NCBI RefSeq assembly: GCF_041435215.1
Contig: NZ_CP108394.1
Span: forward strand, 2,418,001-2,482,000
DNA: 64,000 nucleotides
DNA from: Streptomyces sp. NBC_01314
GTDB taxonomy: Bacteria > Actinomycetota > Actinomycetes > Streptomycetales > Streptomycetaceae
Direction: 5' to 3'
Positions 1 to 7,561 of the stretch are shown here, in pieces; position 1 is the stretch's first letter; every line of letters starts with the position of its first letter. The position numbers and the translations under genes were made by a program. The notes beneath the pieces were generated by a model. That model saw only the letters and a program-made list of their open reading frames with translations, was not told the DNA's origin and did no database searches.

Positions 1-514
1 CCGTCAGGTTGTCCAGATGCTCGAACGAGGCGTGCTCGGCGGCCTCCCACACGGAGCCCTCGGCGAGTTCGCTGTCGCCGCACAGCACCCACACCCGGTA
101 GTCGGTGTGGTCCAGCCGCTTCCCGGCGAGCGCGATGCCGACGCCGACGGGCAGCCCCTGGCCGAGCGAGCCGGTGGCCGTCTCCACCCATGGCAGCCGC
201 CGTGGCGTGGGGTGCCCTTCGAGCCGGCTGCCCAGCTTCCGGAAGGTCATCAGCTCGGTCTCGCTGATCGCGCCCGCCGCCTTGTACGCGGAATACAGCA
301 AGGGCGAGGCGTGCCCCTTGGACAGCACGAAGCGGTCGTTGCCGGGGTGCTGGGGGCGTTCGAAGTCGTACCGCAGATGCTTGGCGAGCAGTACCGCCAT
401 CAGCTCGGCGGCCGACATGGACGACGTCGGATGCCCGGAGCCCGCGGTCCCGGACGCGCGCACGCTGTCGACCCTCAACTGCTGGGCCAGCTCGCTGAGT
501 TGACGGCTGTTCAT
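1..514 (-). CDS. tkt: Transketolase, N-terminal part (cut by window edge)
   Basis: Thiamine-diphosphate enzyme of the non-oxidative pentose phosphate pathway; cytoplasmic. Only the first 171 codons are inside the window. Visible family blocks are SGTAGSGHPTSSMSAAEL near residue 21, NDRFVLSKGHASPLLYSAY, GSLGQGLPVGVGIAL, and the cofactor/Mg-binding block CGDSELAEGSVWEA, which is the GDGE-type motif of ThDP enzymes. The ATG (512-514) overlaps the stop of the upstream oxidoreductase as ATGA, so the two are probably translationally coupled in one leftward operon. The reading frame was derived directly from the minus strand. The C-terminal domains are not visible, so a split or variant transketolase cannot be excluded. 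Confidence 0.93.
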   Translation of the reverse strand, partial: MNSRQLSELAQQLRVDSVRASGTAGSGHPTSSMSAAELMAVLLAKHLRYDFERPQHPGNDRFVLSKGHASPLLYSAYKAAGAISETELMTFRKLGSRLEGHPTPRRLPWVETATGSLGQGLPVGVGIALAGKRLDHTDYRVWVLCGDSELAEGSVWEAAEHASFEHLDNLT

Positions 515-2229
515 GACTCTCCTTCCGAACCCCTGGCGGGCTTCGACGGGTCTTCGCGGGCCGGGCTCTCCGACCGCGGCGACTGCGGCCGCCCCTCAGC
601 CGCACCCGACACGGCCGGCGTCCCGGGCTTGGCAGGGCTGTGCTTGGCAGGGCTGTGCTCATCGGGGGCGGGCTTGGCGGGACCTGGCTTGGCGGGGCTG
701 TGCTCATCGGGGGCGGGCGCGGAGTCGTCGGGCGCTCCACGCACCGGTGAGGAGGGCGGTTGCCCGGGGGCTCCTGGCACCGCCGTGGGTCCCGGCCTGT
801 CGGGGGCTTGCTGCTTGTGCGCGGCTCCCGGCCCGCCCGACACCCCGACCCGGTCGGGCCCGGTGCGTTCGTCCGCAGCGTCCCGTTTCTCGGACGTCGC
901 CGGCGGCCTCCGGCCCTTCTCCGGCGCACCCGGCATCCTGGCCAGCTCCGGCGACGCCGTGTCGAGCGGCACCGACCAGGACCGTACGAGCCCCAGCTGG
1001 ACGCCCTGGCGGGGCAGTACGGCGTCGAGGAGCCAGTCGGCGGCGACGCGGACACGGTTGCCGGGCATGGCGGCGAGGTGGTAGCCGCGTGTGACGGCGC
1101 CGGCTGCGAGGCCGGACAGCGGTATGCCGAGGGGGTTGGCGGCGGCCTTGACGCCCCCGAGGTCCACGACGAAGCCCAGGTCGCTGTGGCGGTAGGGCTT
1201 GGGCTCGCCGCGACCGAGGGACGCGGCGACGTTGTGCCCGGCCACCTTGCCCTGCCGCCAGGCGTGCTGCGCGGTCATCGGCGTGTATGCGCCGGGCTTG
1301 GTCAGATCGGGCACGGCGGCCGCGTCCCCGCAGGCGAACACCTCGGGCCGGCCGGGCACCTGCAGCGTGGGCTCGACGAGCAGCCGACCGCGTTCCATCG
1401 GCAGCCCGAGCGACTCGGCGAGCGGATCGGGCCGTACGCCCACGCACCACACCAGCGTGCGCGTGTCGACGAACTCCCCGTCGCTCAGCAGCACTCCGCC
1501 CGGTGTCGCCTCCTGCACGGAGGTCCCCATCCGCACGTCGACACCCCGCTGCCGCAGCACCTTGTCGGCGGTCCGCGACAGCTTCTCGTCCATCTCGGGC
1601 AGCACCCGCTTCGCGATGTCGAGCAGTATCCAGCGCGGCCGCATGCCCTCCCGCAACGGCTGTTTCCGTACCAGCGCGTCGGTGAACATCTGGCCCTGCG
1701 CGGCGACCTCGGTCCCGGTGTACCCGGCGCCGACCACCACGAAGGTGCACCGCGCGCCGCAGCTCTTGGGGTCCTCGCTGCCGGCCGCCAGCTCCACCTG
1801 CCGTGTCACATGGTCCCGGAGATACAGCGCCTCGGGCAGCCCCCGGAAGCCGTGGGCGTGTTCGGCGACGCCCGGGATCGGCAGCAGCTTGTTGACGCTG
1901 CCGGCCGCGAGCACCAGCCGGTCGTAGGTCAGCGTGCCGACACCGCCCTCGGGGTCCGAGTAGCGCACCGTACGCGCGTCGAGGTCGATGTCGTCGGCCT
2001 CCCCGAGCACCAGGCGTACGTGGCGCAGGGTGCCGGTCAGGGAGACGGTCACCCGGCGTGGCTCCAGGATGCCGGCGGCGACCTGGGGCAGCAGGGGCAG
2101 ATACAGAAAGTAGTCGGTCGGGTTGAGCAGAGTGATGTCGGCCCTGTTCCGGGTCAGCCGTGCAAGGGTGCGGGCCGTCCGGTAGCCGGCGAAGCCGGCT
2201 CCGACGATCACGATGCGGGGTCGACTCAC
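511..2229 (-). CDS. NAD(P)/FAD oxidoreductase, type II NADH dehydrogenase-like, with disordered tail
   Basis: Membrane-associated flavoprotein that would pass electrons from NADH to quinone without proton pumping. It has two Rossmann folds: FAD site VIVGAGFAGYRTA at the N-terminus and NAD site VVVGAGYTGTEVAA near residue 165. The FAD-binding block VFACGDAAAVPDL lies near residue 310, followed by the TAQHAWRQG helix. The start is taken as GTG at 2229 because GGAGG lies 7 nt upstream; an ATG nine codons earlier has no comparable site. After about residue 440 the protein changes to a Pro/Ala/Glu/Lys-rich low-complexity tail of about 130 residues, with repeats such as APDEHSPAKPGPAKP. This tail is not part of the usual 430-460 residue enzyme. 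Its stop overlaps the transketolase start. Confidence 0.88.
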   Translation of the reverse strand: MSRPRIVIVGAGFAGYRTARTLARLTRNRADITLLNPTDYFLYLPLLPQVAAGILEPRRVTVSLTGTLRHVRLVLGEADDIDLDARTVRYSDPEGGVGTLTYDRLVLAAGSVNKLLPIPGVAEHAHGFRGLPEALYLRDHVTRQVELAAGSEDPKSCGARCTFVVVGAGYTGTEVAAQGQMFTDALVRKQPLREGMRPRWILLDIAKRVLPEMDEKLSRTADKVLRQRGVDVRMGTSVQEATPGGVLLSDGEFVDTRTLVWCVGVRPDPLAESLGLPMERGRLLVEPTLQVPGRPEVFACGDAAAVPDLTKPGAYTPMTAQHAWRQGKVAGHNVAASLGRGEPKPYRHSDLGFVVDLGGVKAAANPLGIPLSGLAAGAVTRGYHLAAMPGNRVRVAADWLLDAVLPRQGVQLGLVRSWSVPLDTASPELARMPGAPEKGRRPPATSEKRDAADERTGPDRVGVSGGPGAAHKQQAPDRPGPTAVPGAPGQPPSSPVRGAPDDSAPAPDEHSPAKPGPAKPAPDEHSPAKHSPAKPGTPAVSGAAEGRPQSPRSESPAREDPSKPARGSEGES

Positions 2230-2252
2230 GGGTTCGCCTCCGGCGGGGTCGC

Positions 2253-2345
2253 GCATACGGAGTCCTCAGCGTCCTCGGGCGTATGGGATCTGAGCGTTCT
2301 CGGGCCGTATGGGTCCTGAGCGTTCTCAGGCGTATGGGTCCTGTG
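2253..2345. repeat. Imperfect ~26-bp tandem repeat upstream of the NADH dehydrogenase-like gene
   Basis: Three to four degenerate copies of a unit of about 26 bp containing GTATGGG, CCTGAGCG and TTCTCGGGC stand head to tail between the divergent oxidoreductase and LLM oxidoreductase genes. Copies two and three differ at only a few positions. The first copy runs into the leader of the minus-strand gene. No protein-coding role is apparent; it may be a replication-slippage product or a regulator binding array. Confidence 0.6.
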
Positions 2346-2493
2346 ACGTACGAGCCTTCCGCGTCCCCCTGGTCAGGGCGCCCAAACCGGCCGGCCCCCG
2401 GACGTCCGCGGGTTTCCCCTGTGACCTCCGGGTACCCGGACCGCGACCCGGCCCCGAACCGTTCGCATGCGCACATCTCGCGGAGGTACCCCC

Positions 2494-3459
2494 ATGCCCG
2501 AGTACGGATACTTCCTGGCGACCGAGGAGTTCGGTCCCACGGAGTTGATCGAGCAGGCGAGGATGGCCGAACAGGCCGGATTCGACTGTCTGTGGATCTC
2601 GGACCACTTCCACCCGTGGAACGACGCCCAGGGCCAGAGCCCGTTCGTGTGGTCGGTGATCGGCGCGCTCTCCGAGGCCGTGTCCCTGCCCGTCGAGACG
2701 GCGGTGACCTGCCCGACCGTGCGGATCCACCCGGCGGTCGTCGCACAGGCGGCGGCGACCAGCTCGGTGATGACCGGCGGCCGCTTCCGCCTCGGCATCG
2801 GCTCCGGCGAGGCGCTCAACGAGCACGTCCTCGGTACTCGCTGGCCGCCGGCGGACGTCCGCCTGGAGATGCTGGAGGAGTCGGTCCAGGTGATGCGGCG
2901 CCTGTTCACCGGCGAGGAGGTCACCCATCGCGGCCCTCACTTCACGGTGGAGAACGCCCGCTTGTACACGGTCCCCGACGAGCCCGTCCCCATCGACATC
3001 TCCGGCTTCGGCCCCAAGGCCACCGCACTCGCCGCCCGCGTCGGCGACGGCTTCATCACCATGGGCCCCGACGAGGATCTGGTCACCCAGTACCGCAAGG
3101 GCGGCGGGGGCGCGAACCTCGTCAGCGGCGGTACGAAGGTGTGCTGGGGCGCCGACCGCGACGCGGCCGTCCGTCTGGTGCGCCGCCTCTGGTCGAGCCA
3201 GCTCCTCCCCGGCGAGATGGCCCAGATCCTGCCCACACCCAGCCACTTCGAGCAGTTGGAGCCACTGGTCACCGAGCAGATGGTCGGCGAGAACACGGTC
3301 TGCGGCGACGACGTCGACGAACACGTCGCCGAACTGACCGCCTTCGCCGACGCCGGCTTCGACCGCGTCCACGTCAGCCAGATCGGCCCCGACCAGCGCG
3401 GCTTCTTCGACTTCTACCGCACGAAGGTGCTACCCCAGCTCCGGCAGGGCTCCCGCTGA
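2494..3459 (+). CDS. LLM-class F420-dependent oxidoreductase (G6PDH-like family)
   Basis: Luciferase-like TIM barrel of the actinobacterial F420-dependent glucose-6-phosphate dehydrogenase-related group; substrate unknown. The protein opens with PEYGYFLATEEFGPTELIEQ and carries DCLWISDHFHPWNDAQGQ, the family's N-terminal signature with the catalytic-region DHFHPW block. GRFRLGIGSGEALNEHVLG and the C-terminal FDRVHVSQIGPDQRGF block also match the family. ATG at 2494 is chosen because GGAGG stands 9 nt upstream; an earlier in-frame ATG lacks a site. The length of 321 residues is normal. It is divergent from the NADH dehydrogenase-like gene, and a strong hairpin region follows it. Confidence 0.88.
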   Translation: MPEYGYFLATEEFGPTELIEQARMAEQAGFDCLWISDHFHPWNDAQGQSPFVWSVIGALSEAVSLPVETAVTCPTVRIHPAVVAQAAATSSVMTGGRFRLGIGSGEALNEHVLGTRWPPADVRLEMLEESVQVMRRLFTGEEVTHRGPHFTVENARLYTVPDEPVPIDISGFGPKATALAARVGDGFITMGPDEDLVTQYRKGGGGANLVSGGTKVCWGADRDAAVRLVRRLWSSQLLPGEMAQILPTPSHFEQLEPLVTEQMVGENTVCGDDVDEHVAELTAFADAGFDRVHVSQIGPDQRGFFDFYRTKVLPQLRQGSR

Positions 3460-3480
3460 CCGCGCCACCACCCGAGATTC

Positions 3481-3521
3481 TCGGCCCAGACGGTGTTTTC
3501 TCTCCCCATCGTCTGGGCCGA
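3481..3521. terminator. 12-bp stem hairpin after the LLM oxidoreductase gene
   Basis: TCGGCCCAGACG (3481-3492) pairs perfectly with CGTCTGGGCCGA (3510-3521) across a T-rich 17-nt loop. It lies 22 nt after the LLM oxidoreductase stop and before a convergent gene. GC-rich hairpins without a U tract are the common terminator form in Streptomyces. Confidence 0.75.
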
Positions 3522-3570
3522 GCCCCATCGTCATCGCCTGGCCCGAGCCCCATCGTCCGAACCGAGCGCA

Positions 3571-3625
3571 CATGGAGTCATGGTGTGGGGCCGGGACGTT
3601 CATGCCGTCCCGGCCCCACTCCATG
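3571..3625. terminator. Second strong hairpin between convergent genes
   Basis: TGGGGCCGGGACG (3586-3598) pairs with CGTCCCGGCCCCA (3606-3618) around a 7-nt loop, and an outer CATGGAGT/ACTCCATG pair extends the structure. It sits between the converging LLM oxidoreductase and holin-like genes and can terminate both directions. Confidence 0.75.
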
Positions 3626-3635
3626 CGCCTTTCTC

Positions 3636-4124
3636 TCACCGGCCCCGGTGGCGTTGTTCCTCGGATTCGGCACTGGCCGGCGCCGATGTACCCACGGGCC
3701 CGTTCCCGGTCCCGACGCCGGGCGCGACGGGCGGCGCCGGCGGATAACCGGCCGGCCCCGTCCCACCCGGGGGCGTCCCCGGCGCCGTACCGCCGACGAC
3801 CGTTCCCTCGCGCTCGGCGTTCGGCCGGGACGCCGAAGGCCGCGCGGCGCCCCTCAGCACATACGCCGCCGCACCGAGCACGACGGCCGTGATCAGCGCG
3901 GCGGCCCAGTCGGGCAGGCCCAGCGACAGCACCAGCCCGAGGGCCAGCGCCAGGGCGGCACCCGCGTACAGGGCGAGCGTCCCGGACGCGGCATACAGCG
4001 CGGCCCTGCGCCGCTGCTTACGGGTCTGCTGCCGCAGCTCCTCGCGGATGGTCTCGCGGGCCACCTGCGTCAACTCGTCGACCAGATGCCTGTCCAGATG
4101 TTCCAGATGATCCAAGCGGTCCAT
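3636..4124 (-). CDS. Phage-holin-family (actinobacterial holin-X type) membrane protein
   Basis: Small chromosomal membrane protein of the actinobacterial holin-X type; the name reflects family resemblance, not a demonstrated lytic role. Residues 1-45 form a charged amphipathic helix (HLVDELTQVARETIREELRQ). Two hydrophobic helices follow: about residues 46-68 (AALYAASGTLALYAGAALAL) and 72-92 (DWAAALITAVVLGAAAYVL). The last 65 residues are a Pro/Gly-rich tail. No phage genes lie nearby. It is convergent with the LLM oxidoreductase gene. Confidence 0.7.
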   Translation of the reverse strand: MDRLDHLEHLDRHLVDELTQVARETIREELRQQTRKQRRRAALYAASGTLALYAGAALALALGLVLSLGLPDWAAALITAVVLGAAAYVLRGAARPSASRPNAEREGTVVGGTAPGTPPGGTGPAGYPPAPPVAPGVGTGNGPVGTSAPASAESEEQRHRGR

Positions 4125-4179
4125 CGCACCCGGGTACCCGGGCCCGTAGCCGCGTAACGCGACTCACGACCGGGACCGC

Positions 4180-4206
4180 GACGGGGACAGGGACGGGGAC
4201 GGGGAC
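4180..4206. repeat. Short 6-bp tandem repeat (ACGGGG-type)
   Basis: Four to five near copies of a GGGACG/GGGACA hexamer stand between the divergent holin-like and VOC genes. This is simple-sequence DNA in a promoter interval with no obvious function. Confidence 0.5.
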
Positions 4207-4238
4207 AACCCCGCTCGGCCCCAACTAGGCTCGTACAC

Positions 4239-4592
4239 ATGGAGATTCTCGGTACCACGCTCCGCATCTGCGTCGACGACCTGGAAGCGGCGGTCCCGTT
4301 CTACGAGAGACTCTCGGGCGGACCGGCGATGCGCTTCGAACGCGGTGGCGTCCAGGTCGCCGCCGTCGGCTGTTTCCTGCTGATGAGCGGCCCGGAGTCA
4401 GAGCTTGAGGTCCTGCGGAAGGTCACGGCCACCATCGCGGTCGAGGACGTCGACGAGGCCAACCAGGTCCTCACCGCTTCCGGCGCCCACGTCCTGGCCG
4501 GCCCGATCCCCACCCCCGTCGGCCGCAACCTCATCGCGGTCCATCCCGACGGCTCGGTCTACGAGTACGCGGACCGCAGAGCGGCGGGGTAG
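4239..4592 (+). CDS. VOC (glyoxalase/dioxygenase fold) family protein
   Basis: One-module vicinal-oxygen-chelate protein of 117 residues with two beta-alpha-beta-beta-beta repeats. The first spans LGTTLRICVDDLEAAVPFYE to CFLLMSG and the second TATIAVEDVDEANQVLTASG to NLIAVHPDGSVYEYADR. The C-terminal E of VYEY matches the usual metal-ligand position, but the substrate cannot be read from the sequence. The gene stands alone. Confidence 0.82.
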   Translation: MEILGTTLRICVDDLEAAVPFYERLSGGPAMRFERGGVQVAAVGCFLLMSGPESELEVLRKVTATIAVEDVDEANQVLTASGAHVLAGPIPTPVGRNLIAVHPDGSVYEYADRRAAG

Positions 4593-4635
4593 CCCCAGGG
4601 ACGCGGGAACGGTCGAGGAGCCCGACGGCGGCCGA

Positions 4636-5547
4636 TCACCCTGTAGAGGCCGGGTCGGCGAAGGCGTTCACGACGATGTCCGTGAGCAGCGCGCCCGCCG
4701 TGCCGTCGGGATCCAGATCCGGGTCGTAGATGGTGATGTTGAGGCCGACACAGTGCGGTGAGCGGACCAACGGGCTGAGCAGCGCGGTCAGTTCGTCGGG
4801 GAGGAGCCCGTCGGGGTCGGGGCTGTCGACGGCGGGCATGACGGACGGGTCGAGGACGTCGGCGTCCAAGTGCACCCAGAAACCGTTCAGTTCGGGCGTC
4901 TCGAAGCTCTGGGCGGTGACCTGGGCGAGATCGTCCGCGCCCCAGGTGCGCAGGTCTCCGACCGTCACGACCGGGATCTTCAGCGCGGCCAGCTCGCTGC
5001 GGTCGTCCTCGAACTCGTCCCGGATCCCGAAGAGCCGTACGTCCTCGTCGCGCAGATAGGGCCCCAGCCCTTCCAGATCGGTCAGGTCCGCCTGCCCGCG
5101 GCCGGTGGCGAGCGCCAGCTCCTCGCCGCCGGCCGCCCCGACCCGGTCGGAGTTGCCCGGATGCCGGAAGTCGGCGGACGCGTCGATCGCGACCAGCCCG
5201 TACCGCCCGATCCGCCGCAGTGCCAGCGACGCGCCGAGCTGGATCGAACAGTCCCCGCCGAGGACGACGGGCAGCTCACCGGCCCTGACATGCCGCTCGA
5301 TCCGGTCGGCGAGCCTGCGCGTGTACGAGGCGATCGCGGCGGCGTTGAAGACGCCGTCGCCCTCCTGCCAGTCCCCGCGGTCGTAGCGCGGCGGCACCAC
5401 CACCCCGCCCTCCAGCGCACCGAGCCGCCGCACGATGCCCTGCTCCCGCAGGGCGCCGGCGAGCTTGTGACAACCGGGCACGGTCCCCGGGGCGGGCGGC
5501 CGCAGGCCGAGGTTCGAGGGGGCGTCCACGACGACGATGTTCCGCAT
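4636..5547 (-). CDS. Arginase/agmatinase-superfamily protein with altered metal motifs
   Basis: Ureohydrolase fold, 303 residues. Family motif 1 reads VVLGGDCSIQLGAS (canonical GGDHS), motif 2 reads IDASADFRHPGNS (canonical DAHxD), and motif 3 reads HLDADVLDPSVMPAVDSP (canonical DxDxxDP, intact). Both histidine Mn ligands are therefore replaced, by Cys and Ser, while all aspartates remain. The substrate and even the catalytic status are uncertain. Start ATG at 5547 is chosen for the AGGA 8 nt upstream; longer in-frame starts exist to 5610. It lies downstream of a GNAT gene on the same strand. Confidence 0.82.
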   Translation of the reverse strand: MRNIVVVDAPSNLGLRPPAPGTVPGCHKLAGALREQGIVRRLGALEGGVVVPPRYDRGDWQEGDGVFNAAAIASYTRRLADRIERHVRAGELPVVLGGDCSIQLGASLALRRIGRYGLVAIDASADFRHPGNSDRVGAAGGEELALATGRGQADLTDLEGLGPYLRDEDVRLFGIRDEFEDDRSELAALKIPVVTVGDLRTWGADDLAQVTAQSFETPELNGFWVHLDADVLDPSVMPAVDSPDPDGLLPDELTALLSPLVRSPHCVGLNITIYDPDLDPDGTAGALLTDIVVNAFADPASTG

Positions 5548-5637
5548 GAAGCTCATCCTGCGCGACAGCCAGGCGGCCGGGGCGGGAACGACCCATTCCG
5601 CCGGGCTCACGCCCGAGACACCGCCATGCCCGCCCGC

Positions 5638-6246
5638 CTAGGACGCCGGAGACACCGGAGACACCGGGGGCACCGGGGACCCGCCTGACCTCCGGTCGTC
5701 CTCCCGGCGCCTCATCTCCGCGGTGAGCGCCCACCGCTGGTGGTCCCGCCACGCCCCGTCGATGAACAGGAAGTCCGGCGAGAACCCCTCCAGCCGGAAC
5801 CCGCACCGCCGGGCGAGCGCGATGGAGGCGGCGTTCCCGGGCTGCACATTGATCTCCAGCCGGTGCAGCCCCATGAAAGCAAACGCGTATTCGACGACCA
5901 GCCCGAGCCCCTCGGCCATCAGCCCTCGTCCGGCGGCATGCGCGAAGGCCCCGTAGCCGAGAGCACCGCTCTGGAAGCCGCCCTCCACGATGTTGTTGAT
6001 GTTGACGAACCCGGCGATCGACCCGCCGTCGTGCTCGCACACCAGGAACCCGGCCTTCGTCGGATCCTCGATGAGCCGCCCCGCGTACGCGGCGTACGCG
6101 GCGGGCGTGGCCGGCGGGAACAGCCACGGTTGGTGCAGATCCCTGCTCTCCCGCACCCGCGCGGTGAACTCGGATCCGTCGTCGGGCGTGAAGTGCCGTA
6201 TCCCGACGCGGGGTCCTGCGATGAGGTGACGAACGTTCTCGGACAC
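5638..6246 (-). CDS. GNAT N-acetyltransferase (RimJ/RimL type)
   Basis: Acetyl-CoA-dependent N-acetyltransferase of the ribosomal-protein-alanine type. Blocks include GPRVGIRHFTPDDGSEF, the motif A region around GRGLMAEGLGLVVEYAFAFMGLHRLE, and the motif B region NVQPGNAASIALARRCGFRLEG. The start is taken as GTG at 6246; an in-frame ATG at 6282 would add 12 residues, and neither has a strong ribosome site. The C-terminus ends in a repetitive PVPPVSPVSP stretch encoded by short GGAGACACC-type repeats. The substrate is unknown. Confidence 0.83.
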   Translation of the reverse strand: MSENVRHLIAGPRVGIRHFTPDDGSEFTARVRESRDLHQPWLFPPATPAAYAAYAGRLIEDPTKAGFLVCEHDGGSIAGFVNINNIVEGGFQSGALGYGAFAHAAGRGLMAEGLGLVVEYAFAFMGLHRLEINVQPGNAASIALARRCGFRLEGFSPDFLFIDGAWRDHQRWALTAEMRRREDDRRSGGSPVPPVSPVSPAS

Positions 6247-6253
6247 CCCGCCA

Positions 6254-6306
6254 CGGTACGTCGGCGCGGTACGACGCCACACGATAGGTCGGCGCGGTAC
6301 GTCGGC
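6254..6306. repeat. Direct repeat GGTCGGCGCGGTACG-type between GNAT and LapA genes
   Basis: Two near-identical copies of a GTCGGCGCGGTACG unit lie about 30 bp apart, with a third half copy, just before the GNAT gene on the minus strand. Possibly a binding site; nothing else is visible in this interval. Confidence 0.45.
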
Positions 6307-6313
6307 GCAGGCG

Positions 6314-6562
6314 TCACTTGCGCCGTCTCATGAAGTACGCCCCGCACACCGCACCGACCAGGCCCGTTGCCAGCAACGCCATCCACAGGGGCATGGAGAC
6401 GTCGGAGACCAGCAGCTGGATCTCGGTGTTCTGGGTGTTCTGGAAGATGAAGACGAGAGCGAGCACCGCGAGCAATCCCACGATGACCCTGCCGGGCGTC
6501 AGCAGGTCACCCCACCGCTTCCGCCTGTGCGTCCCGACCCCTTCCGATGTCTTCGGGCTCAT
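6314..6562 (-). CDS. LapA-domain (DUF1049) small membrane protein
   Basis: The 82-residue product has a basic N-terminus and two hydrophobic helices: about residues 27-44 (VIVGLLAVLALVFIFQNTQN) and 57-78 (MPLWMALLATGLVGAVCGAY), ending in RRRK. The FIFQNTQNTEIQLL junction is characteristic of the LapA domain family. Function in Streptomyces is not known. It is the last of a leftward series. Confidence 0.8.
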   Translation of the reverse strand: MSPKTSEGVGTHRRKRWGDLLTPGRVIVGLLAVLALVFIFQNTQNTEIQLLVSDVSMPLWMALLATGLVGAVCGAYFMRRRK

Positions 6563-6597
6563 ACCTCCAGAATGACCCGAGCGGACGTGACGCGCCC

Positions 6598-6615
6598 GGT
6601 GGGACGCGTCCCACC
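6598..6615. terminator. 18-bp perfect palindrome downstream of the LD-carboxypeptidase gene
   Basis: GGTGGGACGCGTCCCACC is self-complementary over its full length, giving a 7-bp stem with a CGCG loop. It lies 16 nt beyond the stop of the minus-strand S66 peptidase gene and before the LapA gene. A terminator is the simplest reading; an operator for the LapA gene is the alternative. Confidence 0.6.
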
Positions 6616-6631
6616 GTCCCGGCGGGGGCTG

Positions 6632-7561
6632 TCAGGTCAGCGCCGGCTCGTCCAGCGTCAGCGTCCCCGCCTCCGTGTCCAGCTCCGCCATCACCCCGAA
6701 CGGGATGGTCAGCGCCCCTTCCCCGTGCCCGAATCCGAACTCCTCCACCACCGGCACCCCGACCCCGCCGATCCGGTCCACGAGCAGCGCGCGCACCTTC
6801 TCGTACGGATCGCATTCCGCCCAGGAGCCGAGGACGATGCCGGCGACGCCGTCGAGCCAGCCCGCGCGGAGGAGCTGGGTGAGGTAGCGGTCCAGGCGGT
6901 AGGTCTCCTCGCCGACGTCCTCCAGGCAGAGGAGGGCGCCCCGGGCGGAGGGACGGGCGTGGGGGTTGCCGAGCTCGGCGGCGAGCAGGCAGAGGCAGCC
7001 GCCGAGCAGGACGCCCCGGGCGCGGCCGGGTATCAGGGCGGTGCTTCCTTCGGCGGCCCGGATCGTGCGTACCGTCTCGGGGGAGAACAGGGTGGCGCGC
7101 AGGTGGTCCTGGGCCCGGATGTTCTTGATGAAGTCGACGCCCGCCGCCATGGGGCCGTGCAGGGTGACCAGTCCCGCGCGGGTGGCGAACGCCTCGTGGA
7201 GGGCGGTGATGTCGCTGAACCCGACGAGCGTCTTGGGGCCCGCCGCCCGCAGCGCGTCCCAGTCGAGCAGGTCGACCATGCGCTGGACGCCGTAGCCGCC
7301 GCGGGCGCACAGCACGGCGGACACGGACGGGTCGCACCAGGCGGCCTGGAAGTCGGCGGCACGGTCGGCGTCCGTGCCCGCGAGGTAGGGGAACTCCGGG
7401 TGCCGGTCGAGGGTGTGCGGTGCGACGACGGGGTCGAGGTCCCAGCCGCGCAGAATGTCCAGCCCGGCACTGAGCCGCTCCTCGGCCACCGGCCCGCTGG
7501 GCGCGACGACGGCCACACGGGCACCGGGCGCGAGACGAGGGGGTCTGGTCAGTGGTGTCAC
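6632..7561 (-). CDS. Muramoyltetrapeptide LD-carboxypeptidase (peptidase family S66)
   Basis: Cytoplasmic serine peptidase that removes the terminal D-Ala from recycled murein tetrapeptides. The nucleophile region is LVGFSDITALHEAF (Ser), the Glu of the triad is in LCLEDVGEETYRLDR, and the His is in FGFGHGEGALTIPFG; this is the Ser-Glu-His arrangement of S66. The length of 309 residues fits. GTG at 7561 overlaps the stop of the upstream S9 peptidase as GTGA, so coupling is likely. The same frame stays open far upstream, but the family N-terminus (PPRLAPGARVAVVAPSGP) begins just after this GTG. Confidence 0.9.
   Translation of the reverse strand: MTPLTRPPRLAPGARVAVVAPSGPVAEERLSAGLDILRGWDLDPVVAPHTLDRHPEFPYLAGTDADRAADFQAAWCDPSVSAVLCARGGYGVQRMVDLLDWDALRAAGPKTLVGFSDITALHEAFATRAGLVTLHGPMAAGVDFIKNIRAQDHLRATLFSPETVRTIRAAEGSTALIPGRARGVLLGGCLCLLAAELGNPHARPSARGALLCLEDVGEETYRLDRYLTQLLRAGWLDGVAGIVLGSWAECDPYEKVRALLVDRIGGVGVPVVEEFGFGHGEGALTIPFGVMAELDTEAGTLTLDEPALT

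Noticed and set aside
3636..4124. Evidence of a prophage from the holin-family protein
   Set aside because: This family is widespread on actinobacterial chromosomes and no phage gene lies nearby.
2160..4157. A 665-codon plus-strand frame across three genes
   Set aside because: It spans a tandem repeat, the LLM oxidoreductase gene and the hairpins in another frame; composition is Arg/Pro-rich and no motif is seen.
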